Below, piece after piece: positions 16,496 to 25,270 of a stretch of 64,000 nt of DNA (position 1 is its first letter; each line of letters opens with the position of its first letter). Origin of the DNA: Pedobacter paludis (GTDB lineage Bacteria; Bacteroidota; Bacteroidia; Sphingobacteriales; Sphingobacteriaceae). The notes beneath the pieces are model-generated. The model had not been told where the DNA came from and made no database searches. It worked only from the letters and a program-made list of their open reading frames with translations. The DNA lies in assembly GCF_003173575.1 (NCBI RefSeq), contig NZ_QGNY01000001.1:496001-560000 (forward strand), in the 5' to 3' direction. Both the position numbers and the translations under genes were made by a program.

Positions 16496-17377
16496 TTAAG
16501 AGTAAATTTCTTTCCTCGCCGACGCCAAAGTATTCTTAAGTAAACCAACAATAGTCATTAAACCAACACCGCCGGGAACAGGTGTGATGTATGATGAAAT
16601 AGGTGCTACGTTTTCGAAATCAACATCACCATAAAGTTTAAAACCAGATTTAGTTTCTGTAGATGTTTCTCGGTTTATACCAACATCGATTACAATTGCA
16701 CCAGGTTTAACCATATCAGCAGTAATAAAGTTCTTTTTACCAATTGCAGCGATGATGATGTCTGCTTGCAGCACTTGTTCCTTTAAATCTTTTGTACGGG
16801 AGTGGGTAAGTGTTACCGTGCAGTTTCCTGGATTTGCATTACGAGCCATCAAAATACTCATTGGGCTACCTACAATATTACTACGCCCAACCACAACACA
16901 ATGCATTCCTGTCGTATCGATATTGTATTCTTGCAACATCAATAAAATGCCATATGGCGTAGCGGGAATAAAACATAGTAGGTTACGCATCATTCTGCCC
17001 AAATTAACGGGGTGGAAACCATCTACGTCTTTACGGTAATCTATGGTTTCGGTAACTTTTTCTGGGTCAATATGCTTTGGTAAAGGCAATTGAACAATCA
17101 ATCCATCAACATCAGCATCTTGATTAATTTCTTCGATTTTAGCCAATAACTCAGCTTCGGTAACAGAATTATCGTACCTATGGAGTGAGGATTTAAAACC
17201 TACCTTTTCGCAGTTCTTCATTTTGCTGGCTACGTAAGTTTCGCTGCCACCATCATTACCTACTAAAATGGCAACCAAATGTGGTTTTCTGCCAGTATTA
17301 TTTAGAAATTCAGCAGCCTCTTCGGCAATTTGAACTTTAACTTTTTCCGATACGTATTTACCGTCTAATAATTTCAT
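16496..17377 (-). CDS. folD: Bifunctional methylenetetrahydrofolate dehydrogenase / methenyltetrahydrofolate cyclohydrolase
   Basis: A 293-residue enzyme that interconverts 5,10-methylene-, methenyl- and 10-formyl-tetrahydrofolate with NADP, supplying one-carbon units for purines and formyl-methionine. Signatures include [22 protein letters not shown] (about 39-60, with the catalytic lysine), [21 protein letters not shown], the nucleotide-binding [13 protein letters not shown] (about 160-172) and [11 protein letters not shown] near 268. Length is normal. A long inverted repeat separates it from lepA upstream. Confidence 0.96.
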   Translation of the reverse strand: MKLLDGKYVSEKVKVQIAEEAAEFLNNTGRKPHLVAILVGNDGGSETYVASKMKNCEKVGFKSSLHRYDNSVTEAELLAKIEEINQDADVDGLIVQLPLPKHIDPEKVTETIDYRKDVDGFHPVNLGRMMRNLLCFIPATPYGILLMLQEYNIDTTGMHCVVVGRSNIVGSPMSILMARNANPGNCTVTLTHSRTKDLKEQVLQADIIIAAIGKKNFITADMVKPGAIVIDVGINRETSTETKSGFKLYGDVDFENVAPISSYITPVPGGVGLMTIVGLLKNTLASARKEIYS

Positions 17378-17398
17378 TCTTAAGAGATGTGAGACATC

Positions 17399-17453
17399 AG
17401 ATATTAGATTTGAGATTGGACGGTTATCATCTCAAATCTCAAATCTAATATCT
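17399..17453. repeat. Perfect 19-base inverted repeat between lepA and folD
   Basis: AGATATTAGATTTGAGATT (17399-17417) and its exact complement AATCTCAAATCTAATATCT (17435-17453) flank a 17-base loop. The arms are built from ATCTCAAATCT-like units, and one more unit follows at 17451-17460. It would form a long AT-rich hairpin in the transcript between two same-strand genes. Confidence 0.8.
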
Positions 17454-17463
17454 CAAATCTATT

Positions 17464-19251
17464 TTAATCCAATTTTAAAACCGCCATAAATGCACTTTGC
17501 GGAATTTCTACGTTTCCAACCTGGCGCATACGTTTTTTACCTTTTTTCTGTTTCTCCAATAACTTACGTTTACGAGAAATATCACCACCATAACATTTAG
17601 CTGTTACATCCTTGCGCAAAGCACTCAACGTTTCGCGGGCAATAACTTTTGCACCAATAGAGGCCTGTATTTTAATCTCAAATTGCTGACGAGGGATTAA
17701 CTCTCTCAATTTCTCGCAAATTTTCTTTCCGAAATCATATGCATTACTTCTATGAATTAATGAAGATAAAGCATCTACGGGCTCATCATTCAGTAACATA
17801 TCCAAGCGTACCAAATCTGATTTTCGATACCCAATTTGATGATAATCGAAAGATGCATAACCTTTGGAAATCGTTTTCAGTTTATCATAAAAATCGAATA
17901 CAATTTCGCCCATTGGCATTTCAAAAATCAATTCAACCCGATCAGAAGTTAAATAAGATTGATTTACGATAATTCCGCGTTTTTGAATACATAGCGACAT
18001 TACTGGTCCAACAAATTCGGCTTTAGTAATAATATTTGCTTTTATAAACGGTTCTTCAACCGAATCCAATTTACTTGGATCTGGTAAGTCAGAAGGGTTA
18101 TTAACGGTAACTTCCTCTCCTTTAGTTGTATGGGCAATGTACGATACGTTGGGAACAGTTGTGATAACCGTCATGTCAAATTCACGCTCCAAACGTTCTT
18201 GAATGATCTCCATGTGCAACATTCCGAGAAATCCGCAACGGAAACCAAAACCTAAAGCAGCAGAGCTTTCTGGTTCAAAAACGATAGATGCATCATTTAA
18301 CTGCAACTTATGCATCGCTTCACGAAGCTCTTCGAACTCATCAGTATCAACCGGGTAAATCCCAGCAAAAACCATTGGCTTAACCTCTTCAAAACCTTGG
18401 ATTGAATCTAATGAAGGTCTATCAACGGTTGTAATCGTATCACCAACTTTTACCTCGCGAGCTTCTTTAATTCCTGAAATAATGTAACCAACATCGCCGG
18501 TTTTAACCACATTTCTTGGCGACATATCCAGTTTTAAAATACCAACTTCATCAGCCAAGTATTGTTTACCTGTATTAATAAATTTTACTTTATCACCTTT
18601 TTTTATTTCGCCGTTAACCACTTTATAGTAGGCAATAATACCTCTAAACGAGTTAAAAACCGAATCGAAAATCAAAGCCTGTAACGGTGCTTCAGGATCT
18701 CCAACCGGAGCAGGAACACGATCTACAATGGCTTGGATAATATCTGGAATTCCAAGTCCGGTTTTACCAGATGCTGGAATAATGTCTTCTCTTTTACATC
18801 CGATTAAATCGATAATCTGATCTTTAACCTCCTCAGGCATTGCTCCAGGCAAATCCATCTTATTTAAAATCGGAATGATTTCAAGATCGTGCTCCAAAGC
18901 TAAATATAAATTCGAAATGGTCTGTGCCTGAATACCTTGCGATGCATCAACAATAAGCAAAGCGCCCTCACAGGCCGCAATAGAACGCGAAACTTCGTAA
19001 GAAAAATCTACGTGTCCAGGTGTATCAATTAAGTTGAAATTGTACTCAATATCTCCAACTTTGTAGTTCATTTGTATGGCATGACTTTTTATCGTAATGC
19101 CTCTCTCACGCTCCAAATCCATGTTATCGAGCAATTGCGCCTGCGCCTCACGCTTGGAAATCGTCTCGGTATATTCTAATAACCTATCGGCCAGAGTACT
19201 CTTTCCGTGGTCAATATGTGCAATAATGCAAAAATTACGTATATGCTTCAT
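17464..19251 (-). CDS. lepA: Translation elongation factor 4 (LepA)
   Basis: A 595-residue translational GTPase. The G1 loop is AHIDHGKST (about 11-19), G3 is DTPGHVDF, and G4 is NKMD. EF-G-like domains II, III and V follow, then the LepA-specific C-terminal domain with [18 protein letters not shown] (about 560-577). It acts on stalled or mistranslocated ribosomes and in small-subunit assembly. It is preceded by a -7 box seven bases from its ATG. Confidence 0.97.
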   Translation of the reverse strand: MKHIRNFCIIAHIDHGKSTLADRLLEYTETISKREAQAQLLDNMDLERERGITIKSHAIQMNYKVGDIEYNFNLIDTPGHVDFSYEVSRSIAACEGALLIVDASQGIQAQTISNLYLALEHDLEIIPILNKMDLPGAMPEEVKDQIIDLIGCKREDIIPASGKTGLGIPDIIQAIVDRVPAPVGDPEAPLQALIFDSVFNSFRGIIAYYKVVNGEIKKGDKVKFINTGKQYLADEVGILKLDMSPRNVVKTGDVGYIISGIKEAREVKVGDTITTVDRPSLDSIQGFEEVKPMVFAGIYPVDTDEFEELREAMHKLQLNDASIVFEPESSAALGFGFRCGFLGMLHMEIIQERLEREFDMTVITTVPNVSYIAHTTKGEEVTVNNPSDLPDPSKLDSVEEPFIKANIITKAEFVGPVMSLCIQKRGIIVNQSYLTSDRVELIFEMPMGEIVFDFYDKLKTISKGYASFDYHQIGYRKSDLVRLDMLLNDEPVDALSSLIHRSNAYDFGKKICEKLRELIPRQQFEIKIQASIGAKVIARETLSALRKDVTAKCYGGDISRKRKLLEKQKKGKKRMRQVGNVEIPQSAFMAVLKLD

Positions 19252-19258
19252 CTTTGCG

Positions 19259-19266
19259 CAAAGATA
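19259..19266 (-). promoter_or_regulatory. Candidate -7 box of lepA
   Basis: TATCTTTG on the reverse strand at 19266-19259 is a full match to TAnnTTTG and lies seven bases before the ATG. The leader would be very short. Confidence 0.45.
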
Positions 19267-19330
19267 TAGTTTTTAATGGAAAATTTAAGGTGTTTGAGCG
19301 AAGCGAAATCCCGATTTTTTTGGGAGAAAA

Positions 19331-19525
19331 TTAATTCGACAAAAACGATGATTTGAAAAGCTCAGCCTGTAGTTTTTCGGTTCTTGCAGCCTTGCTTTCC
19401 ACTTTATCTTTTTTGTGGATGCCGTCAGAAATTCGAGATTCTGCGCCAAAAAAGTATGCCGTTTCAATCAAGTTTATGTATTTTAATGTAGTAATTCTTT
19501 TGAATGTTACCTTTCTTCTACCCAC
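19331..19525 (-). other. Unresolved intergenic stretch with a 64-codon open frame
   Basis: The 340-base gap between lepA and the ABC transporter gene holds an uninterrupted reverse-strand frame (MGRRKVTFKRITTLKYINLI...) and open frames on the other strand too. The peptide is basic and has no recognised domain. From memory, similar sequence recurs between genes in Pedobacter relatives, which would suggest a dispersed element rather than a gene. Nothing in the window settles it. Confidence 0.25.
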
Positions 19526-19591
19526 ACCATACTTTTAAAGTAACAAAATAATATTTCGGTTATCTAAACATCAGAATAAACTATCATTAAC

Positions 19592-20218
19592 TTGTTAAGC
19601 TTAACGAACATCAACAAAAAGTACGGCAGCCACGAAGTATTAAATTTTCGCGAATGGAAAATCGATAATGGCATCCATTGGCTAAAAGGTGGCAACGGAA
19701 CGGGTAAATCTACGCTGTTCCGAATCATTTCAGGTCAGACACCTTTTAAGGGTGAAGTGGAATTGAACGGTATTAATCTGAAAAAAGAGCCAAGTAATTT
19801 TCGGTCTAAAATTAGCTTCGCCGAGGCGGAGCCCCAATATCCCTTATTTATTACAGGAAATGAACTGATAGATTTTTACACAGAAACACGAAACGCTCAA
19901 CGAAAACAGGCAGATGAACTTGCTGATTACTTTGAAATGTCTGCGTTTATTAATAATAAGATTGGCAGTTATTCAAGCGGGATGCTGAAAAAACTTTCCT
20001 TGATTTGTGCTTTCATCGGAAACCCTGATTTATACATTTTAGATGAACCTTTAATTACAATTGATGTGGCTTCTGCAGATAAACTTTATCACTTAATTAA
20101 CGAAAAAGCGACTCAAGGAAAATCATTTCTTTTATCATCACATCAGGAAGTTAGCAATGATAAACTGAAATTAGATGCCTTATTCCAAATTATTGAAAAA
20201 CAAATTGTTAAACTTTAA
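19592..20218 (+). CDS. ABC transporter ATP-binding protein
   Basis: A 208-residue ATPase. Walker A is KGGNGTGKSTL (about 32-42), the ABC signature is SYSSGMLKKLSL (about 130-141), and Walker B with the catalytic acid is DLYILDEPLITID (about 150-162), followed by a SSHQE switch region. The start is TTG at 19592, since conserved sequence (LSLTNINKKYGSHEV) begins at once and no ATG precedes. The next gene starts on the base after its stop and encodes the membrane partner. This is an exporter-type two-gene system with unknown substrate. Confidence 0.88.
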   Translation: MLSLTNINKKYGSHEVLNFREWKIDNGIHWLKGGNGTGKSTLFRIISGQTPFKGEVELNGINLKKEPSNFRSKISFAEAEPQYPLFITGNELIDFYTETRNAQRKQADELADYFEMSAFINNKIGSYSSGMLKKLSLICAFIGNPDLYILDEPLITIDVASADKLYHLINEKATQGKSFLLSSHQEVSNDKLKLDALFQIIEKQIVKL

Positions 20219-21313
20219 ATGCTGAAGTTATTAATCAATAGTTTAGCGAAAGAATTTTATCAGCAACATGCCGGTTTTTTTCTGGTTGGGATTTATATTT
20301 TATTCGGTATAGTAGAACCATCACAGTTAATCGGCTACCAAAAAGCTTTGCTTTTGGCCGGCATTTCTTCGCCGGTTGGGCTGGCTATCGTGTTTGCATC
20401 ATGGTTTTTATATTCACTAAAAGCACATTTCTTTATCAAACAAAGGCTTGTACAAGCTCAATATAATTTCGTAGGTGAAACAACAGCTCTACTTAAGAAT
20501 ACTCAATTGAAGTTATGGCTGAGATTATATTTAGTCATACTTGCACCAATTTTAATCTATGTTTTTCTATTAATAGGGTTAAGTTTCGGCTATCAGCTTT
20601 ATTTAAGTGTTGTAAGTATTTTAATTGTTTTTTCAGCTTTGGTTTTTGGTTTATCATGGCTAACCTATCAGTCGTTGACTTTTGGTTTTCTTAAACAGGA
20701 AAGGCAAATCACACATTTTGGTTTTAAAGTTAAGAAGCCTTTCTTCTCCTGGCCATTATTTCATTTGTTTAACGAGCAACCTTTAATGTTGCTGATGTGC
20801 AAATTATTATCGCTCGTTTTCTTTAAAGGAATGTTGTGGATGTTTATCGACGTAGGCAATGATATTCGGGTTTTATTGGTTGCAATGTTAGCATCAATTT
20901 TATGCCACGCAACATTGGTTTTCACTTTGTTAAAATTCGAAACAGAATATCTTAACTTCAGTAAAAGTCTAGAAATATCAGTTTATAAGAGACTTCAAAA
21001 TTGGCTGTTGGTTTTTACAATCATTTTAATTCCTGAATGGATATTTTTAATATCGGCATCTCATTTTGAATTATATTCAATTGTAAATGGTTTTGTGTTC
21101 GGCCTTGCCGGATTAATATTTCTCCTAACCTTATTATACATTGTAAAGTTGAACATGGATAATTACCTGAAATGGCTATTGTTCTTTTTCTTTATTTCTA
21201 TGTGGTTAATTCTTGGGCATTATTACCTTTTATTCAGCTTGGCTTTATTGGTTACCTGCACAATATATTATGTGATGATGTTTAACAAAACTGATTTAAA
21301 AGGGATAGAATAA
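20219..21313 (+). CDS. Polytopic membrane protein, probable ABC transporter permease
   Basis: A 364-residue protein with roughly ten hydrophobic segments and few charged residues outside short loops. It shows no family motif I can name. The ATG abuts the stop of the ATP-binding gene with no space, so translation is likely coupled, which makes it the probable permease half. Hydrophilic loops around 75-100 and 160-195 could contact the ATPase. Substrate unknown. Confidence 0.75.
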   Translation: MLKLLINSLAKEFYQQHAGFFLVGIYILFGIVEPSQLIGYQKALLLAGISSPVGLAIVFASWFLYSLKAHFFIKQRLVQAQYNFVGETTALLKNTQLKLWLRLYLVILAPILIYVFLLIGLSFGYQLYLSVVSILIVFSALVFGLSWLTYQSLTFGFLKQERQITHFGFKVKKPFFSWPLFHLFNEQPLMLLMCKLLSLVFFKGMLWMFIDVGNDIRVLLVAMLASILCHATLVFTLLKFETEYLNFSKSLEISVYKRLQNWLLVFTIILIPEWIFLISASHFELYSIVNGFVFGLAGLIFLLTLLYIVKLNMDNYLKWLLFFFFISMWLILGHYYLLFSLALLVTCTIYYVMMFNKTDLKGIE

Positions 21314-21320
21314 TAAATTT

Positions 21321-21500
21321 TTAACCACAGATAAACACGGATTTTTTGCCATGGAAAAATGAATCCGCGGAAGTTTGACTTTTCATAATGCCGAGTTATC
21401 TGTGTTCATCCTGCTTATCTGTGGTTAATTATCTATATGGAATCATAGGAAATTAATAGTATGTTAATCTGTTTGCTGTGGCTGATTTATCCGTGGTTAA
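21321..21500. repeat. Intergenic CACAGATAAACACGG-type repeats
   Basis: TTAACCACAGATAAACACGG (21321-21340) is followed by partial inverted copies ATCTGTGTTCATC (from 21398), ATCTGTGGTTAA (21417-21428) and ATCCGTGGTTAA (21489-21500). The unit is thus present about four times in both orientations between two convergent genes. A weak relative (CCCACGGAAACACGG) occurs near 23147. Confidence 0.65.
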
Positions 21501-21506
21501 ATTTAT

Positions 21507-22931
21507 TTAAACCATCGTTTTCTTCCATTTACCTTTTTTAAATAAGATAAATGCTGCAACGGCAATACCGGCTTCGGCAGTTGGAATTGCAATAAAAACA
21601 CCTGTTGGCCCCATGTCTAAATATTTAGCCAGGAAGTAAGCCAATGGAATTTGGAACAGCCAGAACGCAAAAACATTAATTTTAGTTGGTGTCCAGGTAT
21701 CTCCAGCACCATTGAAAGCACTGCTAAAAACCATCGCCGAGCCATAAATAACAAAACCGATACTTAAAATTTTCAGCGCACGACTTGCAATCTCAATTAC
21801 CTTCGCATCGGAAGTAAAAAATGATGCAAATAAATGTCCGCAGGTTAAAAATACAACGCTTACCACAGCCATAAAAATGATAATGTATTTTAAGGTTTGA
21901 AAAACAGATTGTTCAGCTCTATCGATATGGCCAGCGCCCAAATTTTGACCGACCAATGTTGCTGCCGCATTGCTCAATCCCCATGCGGGTAATAAGAAGA
22001 ACATCATTAATCGAAGTGCCGTTTGATAACCTGCCGAACCCTCATCGCCGCCTGTTGTAGCTACGAGTTCTGCCAAAAAGACCCAACTACAACTTGCGAT
22101 TATAAACTGGAAAATAGCGGGAGCCGCAATTTTTACAATGGCTTTGATTTGCTCAAAATCTGGAATAAATTGACTAATCCGATTTTTTAATGCGTTTTTC
22201 CCATTGAATAAATTATACACCTGATAAGTTACACCCAGGCCTCGACCAATTGTTGTAGCAATTGCGGCACCGGTTAAGCCAAATGCAGGAATGGGTCCTA
22301 AACCATTAATGAAAATAGGGCAAAGGATAATGTTGGCAATGTTGGCTATCCATAAGCTACGCATGGCAATTGCCGCATTTCCTGCACCTCGAAAAATACC
22401 ATTTATTAAAAATAGCAAAACAATAATGATACTTCCGCCCATCATAATCCGAACGAAAGTGGTTCCATGCGCTGCAGTTTCTGTTGATGCACCCATTAAT
22501 AAAAGAATATCTCTGGCATAAATTAATCCAGCAATGCTGATTAAAATGTTAATCGCTACTGCAATTACGATGGTTTGCATTCCTGCTTTTGCGGCTGCTT
22601 CAGGGTTTTTCTCACCAATTCTTCTGGCTACAACCGCAGTAGCTGCCATGCTCAATCCAACGGCTAAGGAATATATAATGGTTAAGACTGATTCGGTTAA
22701 ACCTACGGTTTGTATGGCATGGCTGCTGTTTTCTAAGTGACCCACGAAATATAAATCGACTAATGCAAAAACTGATTCCATTGCCATTTCCAGCATCATC
22801 GGAATGGCCAATAAAATAATTGCCCGTTTAATGCTAATTGAAGTTAAATCAACTTCATTGCCTTTTAAGGATTGTACAAGTACTTCAAAAAAAGATGATA
22901 GTTTGCCCTGTGTCTTCACTGACTGTGACAT
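21507..22931 (-). CDS. MATE family efflux transporter
   Basis: A 474-residue protein with twelve hydrophobic segments. The two MatE halves open with LAIPMMLEMAMESVFALVDLYFVG (about 36-59) and KIAAPAIFQFIIASCSWVFLAEL (about 255-277). Family members export cationic drugs or metabolites in exchange for Na+ or H+. About 40 hydrophilic residues precede the first helix. A second MATE gene, from a different subgroup by eye, lies at 51.3 kb. A strong promoter about 145 bases upstream implies a long leader. Confidence 0.92.
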   Translation of the reverse strand: MSQSVKTQGKLSSFFEVLVQSLKGNEVDLTSISIKRAIILLAIPMMLEMAMESVFALVDLYFVGHLENSSHAIQTVGLTESVLTIIYSLAVGLSMAATAVVARRIGEKNPEAAAKAGMQTIVIAVAINILISIAGLIYARDILLLMGASTETAAHGTTFVRIMMGGSIIIVLLFLINGIFRGAGNAAIAMRSLWIANIANIILCPIFINGLGPIPAFGLTGAAIATTIGRGLGVTYQVYNLFNGKNALKNRISQFIPDFEQIKAIVKIAAPAIFQFIIASCSWVFLAELVATTGGDEGSAGYQTALRLMMFFLLPAWGLSNAAATLVGQNLGAGHIDRAEQSVFQTLKYIIIFMAVVSVVFLTCGHLFASFFTSDAKVIEIASRALKILSIGFVIYGSAMVFSSAFNGAGDTWTPTKINVFAFWLFQIPLAYFLAKYLDMGPTGVFIAIPTAEAGIAVAAFILFKKGKWKKTMV

Positions 22932-23289
22932 ATAATATAAATAAGATGTTATGAATAAACCAAAAGATAGGCAATTAAATGCACATATCTAATACTGAAA
23001 TGGGAGGGAATCCTCGGTTATTTAAAACCTAAAACGGATTGCAGATACTATCATGGTTCTGTTCTTTTTGATCCGACAAAGATAAATAAATTTTTCAATT
23101 GTCAAATTTTTATGACTGATTTTTAAGGTGTTGATTAAATTATCCCCCACGGAAACACGGAAATCACGGAATCAAATCTTTGAGTTGATGATGTTGCAAG
23201 TTATATTTCAGTTCGTGGGGACACAAACCGAGGTACTGGGGTCAGGATGTATTCTCAAATACAATATCTTCGGACCTCCGACTTTCTAA
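22932..23289. other. 358-base gap: MATE leader and worn repeats
   Basis: The right part holds the MATE promoter (23077-23106) and the left part its leader of about 140 bases. From 23140 there is a CCCCCACGGAAACACGG stretch with a loosely inverted GTGGGGACAC at 23216, like the repeats at 21.3 kb. No gene was found. Confidence 0.5.
23077..23106 (-). promoter_or_regulatory. Sigma-A-type promoter of the MATE gene
   Basis: Reverse strand: TTTG at 23106-23103, 18 bases, then TATCTTTG at 23084-23077. Both elements fit the Bacteroidota -33/-7 consensus. The start codon is about 145 bases downstream. Confidence 0.6.
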
Positions 23290-23709
23290 CTAAATACTAT
23301 ATGCTTTAATCATCTCTTCAGTAACCTTTGTGCCACGGCTTGTGTTTAAATCAATTAATACATAATCAAAAATTCCATCCGAAGCTACTTTGCCAGTTTT
23401 TTTATTGATGATTTCGAACTGAACCGAACATCCTTTATCATTCATGTTTAAAATGCCCGTTCTAATCAACATTAAATCGTTCATTAAAAGGGGGCGTTTA
23501 AAATTAATATCGACATGACTTACCACCCAGCCTAAACCTTGTTTTGTAAAATGTTCCCAGGGCATCCCATAGAATTTTTCCATCTGCTCGTAACGGGCGG
23601 CCAATACATAATCCAAGTATTTGCTGTTATGTACATGGTTGAACATGTCTATATCGTCAGGGCGTACACGTAACTCGCTTTCGAAAATGCTAAATTGATT
23701 CTTTTCCAA
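23290..23709 (-). CDS. Acyl-CoA thioesterase, 4-hydroxybenzoyl-CoA thioesterase-like hotdog fold
   Basis: About 139 residues from a TTG at 23709 (MEKNQFSIFESELRVRPDD). The open frame reaches 23925, but that part overlaps a divergent gene and lies upstream of a -7 box, so the short form is preferred. The hotdog signature is RVRPDDIDMFNHVHNSKYLDYV, containing the catalytic-type aspartate region and N-H-V-N, followed by a long helix (ARYEQMEKFYG). It should hydrolyse acyl-CoA; the acyl group is not predictable. Confidence 0.85.
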   Translation of the reverse strand: MEKNQFSIFESELRVRPDDIDMFNHVHNSKYLDYVLAARYEQMEKFYGMPWEHFTKQGLGWVVSHVDINFKRPLLMNDLMLIRTGILNMNDKGCSVQFEIINKKTGKVASDGIFDYVLIDLNTSRGTKVTEEMIKAYSI

Positions 23710-23726
23710 GGGTAAAATGTTTTGTA

Positions 23727-23734
23727 CAAAAGTA
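23727..23734 (-). promoter_or_regulatory. -7 box that sets the thioesterase start
   Basis: The reverse strand reads TACTTTTG at 23734-23727, 17 bases before the proposed TTG start at 23709. It places transcription start inside the longer open frame, supporting the short form. Confidence 0.5.
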
Positions 23735-23773
23735 TGATAAGGTTTTGATATCTTGTTGTAAAGATATTTTATG

Positions 23774-23781
23774 TATTTTTG
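23774..23781 (+). promoter_or_regulatory. -7 box of the small-protein/nucleotidyltransferase cassette
   Basis: TATTTTTG at 23774-23781 matches TAnnTTTG, with CTTGTTG about 20 bases upstream as a -33 candidate. The ATG follows 7 bases later, so the leader is very short. It is back to back with the thioesterase box, 40 bases apart. Confidence 0.5.
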
Positions 23782-23788
23782 ATTAGAA

Positions 23789-23992
23789 ATGGGAAAGCTT
23801 ACACTATATGATATTTCAATTCCACGCGAAACACTTATCGAGGAGCGTGAAAATGTATACTTGAGCCGTACTCCAGAGCAACGATTTTTTGGTGTTTTGC
23901 AACTCAACCACATTTCAGTAACCATGAATGGTGGTAAACCATTAAAATCTCCTCAAGGAAAAGGTATTGTTATTCGTAAGCCAAGCCTTTAA
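23789..23992 (+). CDS. Small basic protein paired with a nucleotidyltransferase
   Basis: A 67-residue protein. It includes the stretch SRTPEQRFFGVLQLNHISV and ends in NGGKPLKSPQGKGIVIRKP. In my recollection, short proteins with a GGKPLK.PQGKGI end often precede nucleotidyltransferase genes in Bacteroidota. Here the nucleotidyltransferase gene starts nine bases after this stop on the same strand. The reading frame has its own promoter and displaces the overlapping extension of the thioesterase frame. It may be the partner in a toxin-antitoxin-like pair; the biochemical role is unknown. Confidence 0.65.
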   Translation: MGKLTLYDISIPRETLIEERENVYLSRTPEQRFFGVLQLNHISVTMNGGKPLKSPQGKGIVIRKPSL

Positions 23993-24001
23993 TTTTTCAG
24001 T

Positions 24002-24478
24002 ATGTCCTTTGATAAAGAGAATCCAGAAATGCTTTTGTTATTGGAAACATTCCAGCAATTCGATTTGCGATATCTTATTGTTGGTGGCTTTGCAGTTAAC
24101 CGTTATGGATATAATAGGACTACAGGAGATTTAGATATCTATTTAAAGGACACAAAAGAAAACAGGCAGAATTTGATTTACGCTTTAGATGAAATGGGCT
24201 ACGGTAAATACGATATGCTTCTGGATGTTCCGATTATTGCCGGATATTGTGAAGTTCTAATGGATGATGGAATGTATGCTGATTTAATGACTGATATTCC
24301 TGGATTGGATAAGCAGAAATTTGATGAGTATTTCCAAATGGCTACTGTTGATGAAATAAATGGCATTAAGGCTCGGTTTCTACATTATAACCATCTTCTT
24401 GATAATAAACGTGCAACTAATAGACCAAAAGACCAGTTAGATGTTTTGGAATTAGAGCGTATCAATAATAAAAAATAG
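24002..24478 (+). CDS. Nucleotidyltransferase-fold protein (MNT/DUF6036-like)
   Basis: A 158-residue protein with the pol-beta nucleotidyltransferase signature: YLIVGGFAVNRYGYNRTTGDLDIYL, with Gly28-Gly29 and the metal-binding pair Asp43 and Asp45. The third acidic residue may lie in YADLMTDIPG (about 92-101). Such minimal enzymes transfer AMP to a partner protein or to RNA in toxin-antitoxin and abortive infection systems. Here the neighbour is a 67-residue protein rather than HEPN. Catalytic residues look intact. Substrate and direction of any toxicity are not known. Confidence 0.8.
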   Translation: MSFDKENPEMLLLLETFQQFDLRYLIVGGFAVNRYGYNRTTGDLDIYLKDTKENRQNLIYALDEMGYGKYDMLLDVPIIAGYCEVLMDDGMYADLMTDIPGLDKQKFDEYFQMATVDEINGIKARFLHYNHLLDNKRATNRPKDQLDVLELERINNKK

Positions 24479-24500
24479 GTTTCTTGAACAATCTTATTTC

Positions 24501-24645
24501 TCTAAACCCGACTTAGCGGAAATCCTTTTTGTAGCACTTTCTGAATGAGATTGCTTTCCCGAATATTCGGGACAGGCTGTCGTTCCTCCTCGCAAAGACG
24601 ATAATGGAAGTAATAACACAAAAAGATTGAAGCGGGGACGGGGCT
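24501..24645. repeat. Composite intergenic repeat A (outer ends plus inner REP-like part)
   Basis: The left end TCTAAACCCGACTTAGCGGA and right end AAAAAGATTGAAGCGGGGAC are imperfect inverted copies of each other. Between them lie GAGATTGCTT, a palindrome TCCCGAATATTCGGGA, and GTCGTTCCTCCTCGCAAAGA, which is a half of the REP-like unit seen at 28.9 kb. A second composite with the same ends is at 32414-32518 but has another insert. The rest of this 332-base gap holds the rpsO promoter. Confidence 0.7.
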
Positions 24646-24736
24646 GAAGTTACCTATAAAAACCGAACCGTGCTTTTCAAAATGAGACTACCAAGATTCA
24701 ATTTTACAACTGAGCAATTAAACAATAAACCATACT

Positions 24737-24767
24737 TTGTTAATAAGTTAAAAATATCTTATCTTTG
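24737..24767 (+). promoter_or_regulatory. Promoter of rpsO
   Basis: TTG at 24737-24739, 20 bases, then TATCTTTG at 24760-24767: an excellent match to the Bacteroidota primary sigma factor consensus. The rpsO ATG is 43 bases downstream. This is the clearest promoter in the window. Confidence 0.8.
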
Positions 24768-24810
24768 CGCCACAATTAATTAATTTTTATCACTTTAATA
24801 TTATTCAAGA

Positions 24811-25095
24811 ATGTATTTAAGTCCAGAAAAGAAAGCCGAAATCTTTAAACAACACGGCGAAGTAGAAACCAACACAGGTTCTGCAGAAGGTCAAGTAGCG
24901 TTATTTACATACCGTATTGCGCACTTAACAGAACACTTAAAGAAAAATCGTAAAGATTTCTCTACTCAGTTGTCACTTCAAAAATTGGTAGGTAAACGCC
25001 GCGGTATTTTGGCATACTTATACAAAAAAGATATTGAGCGCTATCGTGCTATCATCAAAGCTTTATCGCTTCGTGATATCATTAAACAAAAATAA
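24811..25095 (+). CDS. rpsO: 30S ribosomal protein S15
   Basis: A 94-residue four-helix protein, slightly longer than the 89 residues of the E. coli form. The signatures are NTGSAEGQVALFTYRIAHLTEHLK (about 21-44) and LQKLVGKRRGILAYL (about 56-70), which bind the 16S rRNA three-way junction. It lies directly upstream of pnp, the same rpsO-pnp order as in many bacteria. Here an intrinsic terminator stands between them, so read-through or a separate promoter must serve pnp. Confidence 0.97.
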   Translation: MYLSPEKKAEIFKQHGEVETNTGSAEGQVALFTYRIAHLTEHLKKNRKDFSTQLSLQKLVGKRRGILAYLYKKDIERYRAIIKALSLRDIIKQK

Positions 25096-25114
25096 GCGTA
25101 ATTTTATCAACAAG

Positions 25115-25140
25115 AGCCATTCTTTAGGGAATGGCTTTTT
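25115..25140 (+). terminator. Intrinsic terminator of rpsO
   Basis: AGCCATTC (25115-25122) pairs with GAATGGCT (25129-25136) around a 6-base loop, followed by T residues. Confidence 0.85.
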
Positions 25141-25270
25141 AATTTTCATTAGCTTTACAACAAGTTATTGAAATTGCGGTAAATCTAAAGTTTACCTTGG
25201 TTTGCAAAAACAAAAACATATATAAACAACGGTGTGTAGAAAGAGGAAAACACACCATAATTCTATTTAA

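Noticed and set aside
23710-23925. N-terminal extension of the thioesterase frame
   Set aside because: It overlaps the divergent 67-residue gene, lies upstream of a -7 box and does not resemble thioesterases.
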